Shown piece after piece: positions 8,492 to 16,541 of a stretch of 64,000 nucleotides of DNA. Position numbers and translations under genes: made by a program. Under the pieces are notes generated by a model. That model made no database searches and was not told the origin of the DNA. It saw nothing but the letters and a program-made list of their open reading frames with translations. The number at the start of each line of letters is the position of its first letter. Position 1 is the first letter of the stretch. The stretch is taken from assembly GCA_041879425.1 (NCBI GenBank), contig CP090854.1, forward strand, positions 2,108,001 through 2,172,000, read 5' to 3'. The stretch is from Vibrio pomeroyi (lineage in GTDB: Bacteria > Pseudomonadota > Gammaproteobacteria > Enterobacterales > Vibrionaceae).

Positions 8492-9211
8492 TCAGCTAGC
8501 AACTGGTAGTCTGTGATTCGTTTCTAACAAGTGACTTGCAGACGCTTGGCGCGCTTTGTCACTGTTACCCGCCATGATTGCTTCATAAATTTGGCGGTGT
8601 TCGTTAATACACGTACTTCCCTCTTCAGAAGAGTGAGAAATAAAGTTAACAAACATGGTCGTTAAAATATTACCGAACGGCAAGTAGAAGTCATTGCCCG
8701 TTGCGTTAAAAATCAGGCTGTGGAACTTCATGTCGATATCTAACCAACTCTCTTGATCAAATTCTTCGGCACTCGAGATTTCTACCATCTGTTGGAAAAT
8801 ACCCGATAGTTCAATACGTTGATCAGCGCTCGCAAATTGAGCAGCCAACGCACACGCTTCTGGTTCAATCGCACGGCGTAAACCCAAGAACTGGTGACAA
8901 AACTGGTCTGTGTCTGCTAGGCCATCCATCCACTCGATCAATTGTGGATCGAGGAAGTTCCAGAATGCGCGGTCAACCACACGAGTACCAATTTTAGGAC
9001 GAGATTCTAGTAGACCTTTTGAAGTCAGAAGTTTTACCGCTTCTCTTAATGCTGTTCTACTGATACCAAATTGCTCACACAGAGCCATTTCACCAGGGAT
9101 AATAGAACCTTGAGGCAAATTGCCCGACAAAATACCACGAGCGATTTCACGTGCAACTTGCACATGAAGGCTTCGCTTAGAGCCTGAAATCGAATTGAAA
9201 GAGCCAGCCAT
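8492..9211 (-). CDS. FadR-type GntR regulator (copy 1)
   Basis: 239 aa, cytoplasmic DNA-binding regulator. The N-terminal winged helix-turn-helix is at about 14-82, with the recognition region EMALCEQFGISRTALREAV. An all-helical FCD effector domain follows at about 95-225. It is nearly identical to the protein at 36639-37358, especially over the first 100 residues (only scattered changes), so the two should read the same DNA site. An operator-like element lies 22 bp before its start codon, which suggests autoregulation. FCD regulators in uronate systems respond to pathway intermediates; the effector here may be DEH or KDG (inference). Likely a repressor of the alginate genes. Confidence 0.9.
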   Translation of the reverse strand: MAGSFNSISGSKRSLHVQVAREIARGILSGNLPQGSIIPGEMALCEQFGISRTALREAVKLLTSKGLLESRPKIGTRVVDRAFWNFLDPQLIEWMDGLADTDQFCHQFLGLRRAIEPEACALAAQFASADQRIELSGIFQQMVEISSAEEFDQESWLDIDMKFHSLIFNATGNDFYLPFGNILTTMFVNFISHSSEEGSTCINEHRQIYEAIMAGNSDKARQASASHLLETNHRLPVAS

Positions 9212-9232
9212 GTGTCTACTTACTTATTAGAT

Positions 9233-9243
9233 ATGTATTATTT
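9233..9243. promoter_or_regulatory. Autoregulatory operator candidate, FadR copy 1
   Basis: ATGTATTATTT lies 22 bp before the start codon. The identical 11-mer occurs at 37387-37397, 29 bp before the start codon of FadR copy 2. Confidence 0.5.
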
Positions 9244-9507
9244 AACCCGGACTATAGCACTGATTTATATCTGCACCAACTCAGTCTAAGAATAACGTGA
9301 GGTCAATCTTGATATAGTCTAGAGCAATATTTCACTCACCTTATACCTATTCAACACATTAGACCTCTTCAATTCATTTATTCATACAAATAGTTCTTAT
9401 TTACACTTTTTGAGTATGCGCGAACTCACAAAACCACTCTTACTCTCACTATTTATGTCGTTAATGATCGGTTTTGAGATGAACATCCTTGAATATAGCA
9501 AGTGTTA

Positions 9508-9518
9508 TTGTATGATTT
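9508..9518. promoter_or_regulatory. Operator candidate before the SDR gene
   Basis: TTGTATGATTT, with the conserved left half TTGTAT and a degenerate right half, lies 36 bp before the SDR start codon. A close variant (TTGTATGATTA) precedes the DehR-type gene at 27032. Confidence 0.42.
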
Positions 9519-9553
9519 ATTAACGCAAATAATCTACAATATAGGCGACTCTG

Positions 9554-10330
9554 ATGTTTAACGATTTAAAAGGCAAACGCATTCTAATTACTGGCTCTAC
9601 TGCTGGTATGGGCTTAGCTACCGCACGTATTTTTGCAAAGTATGGTGCAAAGATTGGCATCAATAGTCGTGCTTTCAGCCCAAAAGTGGATGACGTTCTA
9701 ACAGAACTCACTGCACTGGGTGGCGATGTTGCATTTTTTCCAGCAAATCTGATGGACACATCAGAGTGCGAAAGATTAGTAAAAGAGTTCACCGAGCATT
9801 TTGGTGGCATGGATGTCTTGATCAATAACGCAGGTGGCTTAGGCGGTCGTGCAAATCTAGAGAGTATTGATGACGAGTTTTATGAACGAGTCATGGATCT
9901 CAACGTTCGCTCTGCATTAATGACAACCAAGTTCTCTATCCCCCACTTACGCGCTTCTGCAGCTGAGTCGGGGCAAACATCGTGTGTAATCAGCACGGGG
10001 TCGATTGCGGCTCGTGAAGGTGGCGGTGTGGGTGCTGGCATCTATGCAGCTTCAAAAGCGTGGTTACACGATATTCACCGTAACTGGGTGAAAGAGTTTG
10101 CGAAAGACAATATCCGTTTCAACATTGTTTCTCCGGGCACTATCGATACTGCATTTCACGATGGTAAAAGCGACGAGCTAAAATCGAACATTGCTAGCAA
10201 CATCCCAATGGGGCGCTTTGGCAATATCGAAGAAGTTGCACCGACTTTTGCTTTCTTTGCATCCCATGCTTGCAGCGGTTACATCACAGGGCAAATCTTG
10301 GATGTCAACGGCGGACAGATAGCGCCTTAG
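9554..10330 (+). CDS. SDR-family NAD(P)-dependent oxidoreductase, candidate uronate-pathway reductase
   Basis: 258 aa classical short-chain dehydrogenase. Cofactor motif TGSTAGMG is at 13-20, NNAG at 91-94, catalytic Ser150 in STGS, and Tyr164/Lys168 in YAASK. Arg39 after the second strand hints at NADP(H), but this is weak evidence. An SDR (A1-R) serves as DEH reductase in Sphingomonas A1, so this gene could reduce DEH in parallel with the dehydrogenase at 26.1 kb; the operator-like site upstream fits that. It could equally act on another uronate. It sits between two FadR-type genes and ends at a strong terminator. Confidence 0.8.
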   Translation: MFNDLKGKRILITGSTAGMGLATARIFAKYGAKIGINSRAFSPKVDDVLTELTALGGDVAFFPANLMDTSECERLVKEFTEHFGGMDVLINNAGGLGGRANLESIDDEFYERVMDLNVRSALMTTKFSIPHLRASAAESGQTSCVISTGSIAAREGGGVGAGIYAASKAWLHDIHRNWVKEFAKDNIRFNIVSPGTIDTAFHDGKSDELKSNIASNIPMGRFGNIEEVAPTFAFFASHACSGYITGQILDVNGGQIAP

Positions 10331-10452
10331 CTTAACGGCTGTAGATCAGCTTTAAGGCAGCACTTTAAGTTACACATTACATCAGGTCACAAGACCTTAA
10401 TAGATGAGGCAAAACCTCACGCTATATTAGACGTATACACTGACATCAAAAC

Positions 10453-10475
10453 GCCAGATTCGTCTGGCTTTTTTT
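10453..10475 (+). terminator. Intrinsic terminator of the SDR gene
   Basis: GCCAGA (10453-10458), TTCG loop, TCTGGC (10463-10468), then seven T. Confidence 0.88.
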
Positions 10476-10506
10476 GTTTTTAAAGTTTCAATTTCAGGTG
10501 GTTTAA

Positions 10507-11229
10507 ATGTCAATATTTACATTGGTGGAAGATTCAAGCCGCCGAATTCATGTTCAAGTGGCGCGACAAATTGCTCGCAAGATCTTATCTGGCGAGTTAG
10601 AAGAAAATCAAAAGTTACCCAGTGAAATGGAGCTGTGCGATATCTTTGGAGTAAGCAGAACTGCCCTTCGAGAATCAACCAAGCTGCTTTCTGCAAAGGG
10701 GTTGATTGAGTCAAAACCGAAAGTTGGCACTCGTATCAAACCAAGAACGCAATGGCACTTCTTAGATCCGCAATTACTGTATTGGATTCAAGACTTAGAA
10801 GACACCAAACCCTTCTTGTCTCAGTTCTTAGGCTTAAGAAAAGCGATTGACCCAGAAGCGTGTGCGCTAGCAGCAGCCAACGCAACGGTAGAGCAACGCA
10901 AAGAGCTTTCGATTCTGTTCCAAAAGATGACCATTGCGGCCAATAGCTTCGATTATGAAGAGTGGACAACCAACGATCACCTGTTTCACCAAACGATTTT
11001 CTTATCGACAGGTAATCAGTTTTACATCCCATTCGCGAACATTCTGTCGACAATCTTCAAGCAGTTTATCGACCATTCAGCCGAAGGTGGGCGCTTCTGT
11101 TTAGAAGAGCATAAAGCGATATATGATGCGATTATGTCGGGTAACGCTCAGCAGGCTCGAATAGCGTCACAAGTGTTACTAGACGATGAAAACCAAAAGC
11201 TGTCTCGGGTTGAACTCGCCTTCGCATAA
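10507..11229 (+). CDS. FadR-type GntR regulator (divergent paralogue)
   Basis: 240 aa with the same build as the other two FadR-type proteins here: winged HTH at about 12-80 (recognition region EMELCDIFGVSRTALREST) and an FCD domain at about 95-225. It is clearly related to both but much more diverged than they are from each other. The recognition-helix core SRTALRE is conserved, so the DNA site may be similar. RBS is AGGTGG before the ATG. No TTGTAnTACAA element was found directly upstream. A MATE pump gene follows after about 155 bp beyond a hairpin, so co-regulation is uncertain. Confidence 0.88.
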   Translation: MSIFTLVEDSSRRIHVQVARQIARKILSGELEENQKLPSEMELCDIFGVSRTALRESTKLLSAKGLIESKPKVGTRIKPRTQWHFLDPQLLYWIQDLEDTKPFLSQFLGLRKAIDPEACALAAANATVEQRKELSILFQKMTIAANSFDYEEWTTNDHLFHQTIFLSTGNQFYIPFANILSTIFKQFIDHSAEGGRFCLEEHKAIYDAIMSGNAQQARIASQVLLDDENQKLSRVELAFA

Positions 11230-11244
11230 CCAAGATTTATCAAA

Positions 11245-11274
11245 CTGACTCGTGTTTCTCAATACACGAGTCAG
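11245..11274 (+). terminator. Hairpin after the FadR paralogue
   Basis: Arms 11245-11255 and 11264-11274 (CTGACTCGTGT / ACACGAGTCAG) form an 11-bp stem. Only a weak T-rich stretch follows (CACATTTTA), so termination may be partial. Confidence 0.6.
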
Positions 11275-11385
11275 TCACATTTTAGCGTCCAATTTTTATC
11301 ACCCATACCGTAGTGTTTCATCTTTAAACCTTGAAGTCGGGTCGTCTCAGAGAAAGCTTACGGTTATACACATAAGGTGTTGTTT

Positions 11386-12744
11386 GTGTCTTCGCAATCG
11401 TACGTAAGGAAAAACTTCTCTCTCGCCTGGCCCCTAGCCTTAAACGGTATCTTGATGCAGTCGATGTTGATGATCGACACACTGCTTGTCTCTCCTCTTG
11501 GTGAAATCCCTTTAGCTGCAATGGGGATTGCGACGACTATCGTTGCATTTGTACTGGGAATTCAAATGGCGCTGGCAAACGGCACTCAGTTAGTATTAAG
11601 CCGTGCAGTGGGCTCTGGCATCGCCGCGTCATTGTCTAAAGCATTTTGGGCAGGGTTATTTATCAACCTTGGCGTGGCAACACTGTTTTGGCTTCTACTT
11701 ACTTTTTTCGAACAACCCTTGATTCAAGCATTAACAGATGACGCTTCTCTTCATTCAGAAATCAGCCGCTATCTAGATATCTCGAAATACATCGTTATTT
11801 TCACAGCATTGACGCAAGTGATCATTGCTTTATTTAATGCGCTAGGCAGAACCAAAGTCCCATTTAAAGGTTACTTAATTGAACTGCCTATCAATGCTGT
11901 ACTCTCGTATGTGCTGATTCATGGCTTCTCCAATTTTGAAGGCATTGGTGTACAAGGCGCCGCATTAGGCAGCATCATTGCAATAACGATCCGCTTGCTG
12001 TATTTGGTTTTGTGCGTGCATTTAAGCTCTGCGATTTCACTCAAATTAGATGCTCAGCGATCTGAGTTCTTTACAAACGTTCGCCGTCACTTTATCGAGA
12101 TATTCCCCGTAGCAGCGAACGTGACCATGCTTTTGATTGGCGCAACGATATACCAATTGTTGTATTCGCAACTTAACATCAACGCTTACGTAGCGATTAC
12201 CTTGGTGATGCCTTGGATAAGGGCTGTCTCTCAATTTATTACCGCTTGGGCTCACTCTTCCGCAATCACTATCAGCCAAGCGATTGGGTCCAAAAAGATG
12301 GATGACCTAGTTAAAAACGTCGATACCAGTATCGATATTGCAGTCGTCATTTCTTTTGTTTGTGCACTTTTGTTCGCAGGATTAAGTCTGGTCATTGGTG
12401 ACATTTACCCGAACTTAGATGAGTCTACCTATCAAGCATTGGCCGTTATCGCCCCACTCTATATATTCTTGCCGATTGTTCGTGGCTACAACACGGTTCA
12501 TGGGAATGTATTAAGAGCACTAGGAAAAACGACCGCAGTCTTCAAAATCAACTTTACAGGTCAATGGGTAATTTCAATTCCATTGTGCGCATTGATCATC
12601 TTTGGATTAGACGGCTCTATCTTTTGGGCCTTCGCTATCCAGCCATTCGAAGAAATAGTCAAAGCCTTCCCATTCCGTCATTTGGCACGCAAATCTCTTA
12701 AAGAGTTTGATGCTGACAAAGCCAAAGAGTTGATGTATGACTAG
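11386..12744 (+). CDS. MATE-family multidrug/organic-solute antiporter
   Basis: 452 aa from the GTG at 11386, chosen because AAGG lies 8 bp before it. The frame also opens at GTG 11377, which leaves no room for a ribosome binding site. About 12 membrane helices in two six-helix halves are visible, with the MatE-type starts NFSLAWPLALNGILMQSM and IFPVAANVTMLLIGATIY. MATE proteins export cationic or organic compounds in exchange for Na+ or H+. Its link to alginate use is unclear; it is downstream of a FadR-type gene and may be controlled by it. An intrinsic terminator follows at 12831. Confidence 0.85.
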   Translation: MSSQSYVRKNFSLAWPLALNGILMQSMLMIDTLLVSPLGEIPLAAMGIATTIVAFVLGIQMALANGTQLVLSRAVGSGIAASLSKAFWAGLFINLGVATLFWLLLTFFEQPLIQALTDDASLHSEISRYLDISKYIVIFTALTQVIIALFNALGRTKVPFKGYLIELPINAVLSYVLIHGFSNFEGIGVQGAALGSIIAITIRLLYLVLCVHLSSAISLKLDAQRSEFFTNVRRHFIEIFPVAANVTMLLIGATIYQLLYSQLNINAYVAITLVMPWIRAVSQFITAWAHSSAITISQAIGSKKMDDLVKNVDTSIDIAVVISFVCALLFAGLSLVIGDIYPNLDESTYQALAVIAPLYIFLPIVRGYNTVHGNVLRALGKTTAVFKINFTGQWVISIPLCALIIFGLDGSIFWAFAIQPFEEIVKAFPFRHLARKSLKEFDADKAKELMYD

Positions 12745-12830
12745 TGATGGTATGTCGTTCATCTCAAATTGACTCTAAGGGTCAGAGTGATCTCTAAAAG
12801 ATATCTAATATCTGTCTAGGCTTTCTAAAT

Positions 12831-12864
12831 ACAACCTTGTCCTTTGGCAAGGTTGTTTTGTTTT
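12831..12864 (+). terminator. Intrinsic terminator of the MATE gene
   Basis: ACAACCTTG (12831-12839) pairs with CAAGGTTGT (12848-12856), followed by a T-rich tail. Confidence 0.85.
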
Positions 12865-12920
12865 AGCTGTACCTTTCATTAATAAACTTCAATACGCTCT
12901 CGCTGGTTTAAAACTCATAT

Positions 12921-12959
12921 AAAACAAAAAGACCACTCAACATTCGTTTAAGTGGTCTT
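12921..12959 (-). terminator. Minus-strand intrinsic terminator of the PL7/PL18 operon
   Basis: AAGACCACT (12929-12937) pairs with AGTGGTCTT (12951-12959); the A run before it gives a T tail on the minus strand. Confidence 0.82.
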
Positions 12960-13022
12960 AAGAAAACATCTACCATGGCTAGCTTCTTGTTAACCCGGCT
13001 AGCCTATTGGTTATGACATGTG

Positions 13023-14060
13023 CTATTTGCCGTTCAGCTTAAGTGCAGAGAAAGTCACGCTGTTGTAATCACCGTTCTTTTTATCGACAGCGAAATCGCC
13101 AGTGCCAGCACAACCTGGGCCCCAAACTGGGTGAGAGTCGCTTACACTACATTGACCGTACGCACCCGCTTTATAGTAAAAGTCATCTTCCGCATAGCCT
13201 GTTGGCGAATCGAGTTCATCGATGCCCTTGCTCAAGTCGATTTCATACTTAACGGTATCGTGGCGAGCCGTTTCAAATGTTAGGTACATCATTGTACCCT
13301 TCACTTCCACTTTGTAGCTGAACTCTTCACCTAGAGCAATTCCCGCTTCACCAGGTTCTGCTGGGTTTTCCCAAGTATTGCCCCAAACTGGGTAAGCAAT
13401 ATCAGCGCGGTTAGGATCTTTCTTCTCTAAGTTACGTTCATAGTTCCAAAAAACTGAGCCCATCTCTTGATCAGGAAACTTCTTATAGAAGATCTTTAGT
13501 GGTTCGTTACCGTGGCCGTAACCTGTTTTTGCTTTGATCAAAGCATCGTGTTTCTTCGCGTGAATCTGACCGACAACCACGGAGTGAACTGGGTACCTTT
13601 CTGGGTGCTTAGCGTTAATCGCAACGTGATTCACTTTTAGTGTCGCTTCTAATGTTCCACCAACCGCACTGTATTCACTCGCTGCAGGGTGGCTCGATAA
13701 TGCCCACTGGTTTCCTTTGTCCGCTGTATCGATTGAGAAATCAGCACCGCGTGGCATTTGGCGTAACTCAGAGCGTGCGTTTTTCGAGTTCTTCGTGGTA
13801 ATCGCTTGGTTTTGTACTTCAAAGACGAGATTACCGTCTTTATCAAGGTGGAAGAAATCGCTGTGTGAGTAGCTCATCATGGCTACCCCTTCGATTTCAT
13901 CAACACGTCCATCTTCATTAATATCTGAAGGGATCGTTATTTTCCAATTGCGCATATCAAACTTATCAGCGGGAACTGGATAAGACACACCGTTATTTGC
14001 AAACGACACCATAGGAACTGCTGATAGCAAAGCTATAGCAAGCATATTTTTTTTGAACAT
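13023..14060 (-). CDS. Secreted PL7 alginate lyase
   Basis: 345 aa from the ATG at 14060, which has AAGGA about 8 bp upstream; an upstream in-frame start adds 7 residues before a good signal peptide and is less likely. Signal peptide 1-21 (SFA|NN). The mature protein is a single PL7 beta-jelly-roll with the three catalytic strands visible: RSELR at 96-100, QIH at 165-167 and YYKAGAYGQ at 295-303. It cleaves alginate by beta-elimination to give 4,5-unsaturated ends. QIH is associated with poly-G or broad specificity and QVH with poly-M, but that rule is weak. No binding module is present. It is the second gene of a probable operon with the PL18-like gene, 66 bp upstream. Confidence 0.9.
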   Translation of the reverse strand: MFKKNMLAIALLSAVPMVSFANNGVSYPVPADKFDMRNWKITIPSDINEDGRVDEIEGVAMMSYSHSDFFHLDKDGNLVFEVQNQAITTKNSKNARSELRQMPRGADFSIDTADKGNQWALSSHPAASEYSAVGGTLEATLKVNHVAINAKHPERYPVHSVVVGQIHAKKHDALIKAKTGYGHGNEPLKIFYKKFPDQEMGSVFWNYERNLEKKDPNRADIAYPVWGNTWENPAEPGEAGIALGEEFSYKVEVKGTMMYLTFETARHDTVKYEIDLSKGIDELDSPTGYAEDDFYYKAGAYGQCSVSDSHPVWGPGCAGTGDFAVDKKNGDYNSVTFSALKLNGK

Positions 14061-14108
14061 CCAAATTATCCTTAATAACAAACGAGTATTTGTAAACCCA
14101 TTAATATT

Positions 14109-14131
14109 AACTAGGTGTAAGAAACCTAGTT
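14109..14131 (-). other. Intercistronic hairpin between two lyase genes
   Basis: AACTAGGT (14109-14116) pairs with ACCTAGTT (14124-14131) and includes the stop codon of the upstream lyase gene. There is no T run, so it is more likely an RNA-processing or stability element than a terminator. Confidence 0.5.
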
Positions 14132-14977
14132 GGTAATAACAGGTGAATCTTTAATTGAATAAACTAAATTGTAGAAGTGAGCTTCGCTTTCACCATTCTT
14201 GAATTGGTTATAAACGCCCGCTTTATAATAGCTAACCATATCTTTCCAATAACTAATGTCATGATTAACAACAGTGCTGTCGTTATGGTTAATAATTAAC
14301 CTTTGGTTGCCGACATAAATATCGAACTTATCTGTACCTTTTTCAGCTATTGGGCCCAGTGGTAATTTTATATAAGCCTTTTTGCATTCCGTTGAGCCTT
14401 TATTTCCACTCTTTGAACTGCAGTTAACAGCATTATTTTTAATAATTGCCCAATACCAATCTGTCTTACCACTTCGGTCTGCGTCATAAACCACACGAAC
14501 TAAAGGATGGGGAATATACCCTTCACCATGAGAACCTGGCTTTCCGTCGTAGTACGTCCCTTTGTTATGCACTTGCAGGTACGTCATTTCATCACGTTTT
14601 TTTTCGCTGTTTTTTACAGAGTCACGAGGGTTAATGGGCATAAGCTCTGCACTCAGATGATGGTACTTATTAGGCTCATCGACCTTAAAGTTGTCATTGA
14701 CGCGAATCTCACTGCGATTCTTGTAACCCGCCATTTTAAAGACCAGTGCTTGAGTGGGTTCATCTACATAGAAGTGTTCAAACACAACGCCATCAAAGTT
14801 GCCTTTGCTCGCATAATCTTTCTTGTTTCCAGGTTTGCCTTCTGGATTAGACATTTGCAACTTAGAGAGTTTGAGAATGTCTTGAAACTGACTGTAATCA
14901 GCAGGAGCTCCCATATCAGAAGCATGCGCTCCGAGGGAAAGTGACGCTGTTATCGCCAAACATACTAGGTTTTTCAT
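14126..14977 (-). CDS. Secreted PL18-like alginate lyase
   Basis: 283 aa from the ATG at 14977, chosen because a compact signal peptide starts there (MKNLVCLAITASLSLGAHA). In-frame ATGs at 14992 and 15007 are possible; none has a good ribosome binding site. The jelly-roll lyase motifs are RSEIR at 88-92, QVHNKG at 135-140 and YYKAGVYNQ at 250-258, with GYIPHPLVRVV between. This motif set and the overall spacing resemble PL18 enzymes more than typical PL7. It endolytically cleaves alginate outside the cell or in the periplasm. It is closely related to the N-terminal catalytic domain of the lipoprotein at 21094-22845. First gene of a two-lyase operon with an operator-like site at 15108. Confidence 0.85.
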   Translation of the reverse strand: MKNLVCLAITASLSLGAHASDMGAPADYSQFQDILKLSKLQMSNPEGKPGNKKDYASKGNFDGVVFEHFYVDEPTQALVFKMAGYKNRSEIRVNDNFKVDEPNKYHHLSAELMPINPRDSVKNSEKKRDEMTYLQVHNKGTYYDGKPGSHGEGYIPHPLVRVVYDADRSGKTDWYWAIIKNNAVNCSSKSGNKGSTECKKAYIKLPLGPIAEKGTDKFDIYVGNQRLIINHNDSTVVNHDISYWKDMVSYYKAGVYNQFKNGESEAHFYNLVYSIKDSPVITN

Positions 14978-15107
14978 TTTTCTTTTAACCATCCATTGGA
15001 TAAACATTCAAAGCATGGCGACCAAAAAACAGAACACCCCAAAAGATAAAAAATCGATTTATCTGATAGTTGGGAGTCACATATCGCCACATTAACCCAT
15101 AAAACAT

Positions 15108-15118
15108 TTGTATTATTT
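15108..15118. promoter_or_regulatory. Operator/promoter element of the PL18-PL7 operon
   Basis: TTGTATTATTT followed by TA, the same extended form as at 3453. On the coding (minus) strand it reads AAATAATACAA, then A, giving a TACAAA -10-like box. Confidence 0.52.
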
Positions 15119-15410
15119 TATCACATGGATTTTGCATTTCTCGGCAACATTGAAAAATTGAGAGGGCTGTCATTATTGACATTAAACACAGCACTGAAAG
15201 TGGGATATTCATAACGTTTTGATATAAACAGGCGGTAAAAAGTTAAATTTGTTAACCACAAGCAACCATAATTAACAAATTGTGCTGTTTTGTGTATATA
15301 GCATTCCAAAAATCAGTGACTCACAACCTAATTAACAAACCAGTCAATATCCAATTTATTCGCATTGCAACCTAGCTCACGGTTTTTCATAAACTTAACA
15401 TATAAGATTA

Positions 15411-15421
15411 TTGTATGAGTT
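15411..15421. promoter_or_regulatory. Operator candidate before the second porin
   Basis: TTGTATGAGTT keeps the left half of the recurring element; the right half is degenerate. It lies about 70 bp before the porin start. Confidence 0.35.
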
Positions 15422-15487
15422 ATTGAGTGGCTCGGAAGAAAAACCCTACCTTTACTTAATTTTAAATCTAAAAATATGAGAGTAATG

Positions 15488-16348
15488 ATGAAAAAAATGA
15501 ATACGGTTGCTATCGCAGTGGCAACAACTTTATTTGCAGGCATGGCATCAGCAACAACACTTGATTACCGTTATGAGTATCGTGCAGCGACTGACTATAC
15601 AAAAACTAACGGAGATGAAGCTCATGTTGACGCTCGCCACCAGCACCGCGTGAAACTAGGCCACAGCTTTAAGCTATCTGATAAGTGGAAGCACTCAACT
15701 GGCCTTGAAGTTAAATTCCATACTGACGACTCTTACTACGACGCAGACTCTGGCGAAGTTAAATCAGCGAACAGTAAAAGCTTCTATGATGGCAACTGGT
15801 ACATCTACGGCATGGAAGTCGAAAATACCGCAACTTACAAGGTTGATAACAACTGGTACCTACAAGTTGGTATGCCAATCGCTTGGGACTGGGATGAGCC
15901 GAACTACAACGGCGGTGACTGGAAGATGAAAAAAGTCACTTACAAACCTCAATTCCGTGTTGGCTATAAAGCAGACATGGGCCTAACAACAGCCATTCGT
16001 TACCGTCACGAGTATGCTGATTTCCGTAATCACACTCAATTTGGTGACAAAGATTCAGAGACTGGTGAGCGTTTAGAATCAGCACAGAAATCAAAAGTCA
16101 CACTAACGGGTTCTTACAAAATTGAATCTCTGCCTAAACTTGGTCTTTCTTACGAAGCAAACTACGTGAAATCTTTGGATAACGTACTGCTTTACAACAG
16201 CGATGACTGGGAATGGGATGCAGGCTTAAAAGTTAACTACAAATTCGGTTCTTGGAAACCTTTTGCTGAAATCTGGTCATCTGATATCAGTTCGTCTTCT
16301 AAAGATCGCGAAGCAAAATACCGTGTTGGCGTTGCTTACTCATTCTAA
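15488..16348 (+). CDS. KdgM-family oligouronate porin (longer paralogue)
   Basis: 286 aa from ATG 15488; ATGs at 15476 and 15485 are in frame, and the GAGAG at 15478 sits best before 15488. A signal peptide ends near ASA. The mature chain begins TLDYRYEYRAATDYTK and shows the family's alternating beta-strand pattern, with FRVGYKADMGLTTAIRYRHEY and the terminal YSF. It is about 60 residues longer than the porin at 4.8 kb, mainly from longer loops. It would pass acidic alginate oligomers through the outer membrane. It lies between the PL18-PL7 operon (divergent) and the unknown lipoprotein gene (same strand). Confidence 0.85.
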   Translation: MKKMNTVAIAVATTLFAGMASATTLDYRYEYRAATDYTKTNGDEAHVDARHQHRVKLGHSFKLSDKWKHSTGLEVKFHTDDSYYDADSGEVKSANSKSFYDGNWYIYGMEVENTATYKVDNNWYLQVGMPIAWDWDEPNYNGGDWKMKKVTYKPQFRVGYKADMGLTTAIRYRHEYADFRNHTQFGDKDSETGERLESAQKSKVTLTGSYKIESLPKLGLSYEANYVKSLDNVLLYNSDDWEWDAGLKVNYKFGSWKPFAEIWSSDISSSSKDREAKYRVGVAYSF

Positions 16349-16541
16349 TTAGAAAATAGTCAATTTATTAAAGCACCCCTCTCCTCTTGTAAAATTTTGG
16401 GGCATATTTAATTACTTTATTTTAAAGAATAGGATGTTCTAATTAATATTAGCTTTATCCTAATAAAATATTTAACGACTATTCATTATCTATTTCTTAT
16501 GTGATTTACATATGGATTTAATATCATAAAGAGAATATTTT

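Larger units (their letters stand above)
14978..15487. other. Divergent promoter region, lyase operon and porin
   Basis: About 510 bp between the minus-strand lyase operon and the plus-strand porin. It holds two operator-like elements (15108 and 15411), one for each direction. No gene is seen. Confidence 0.6.
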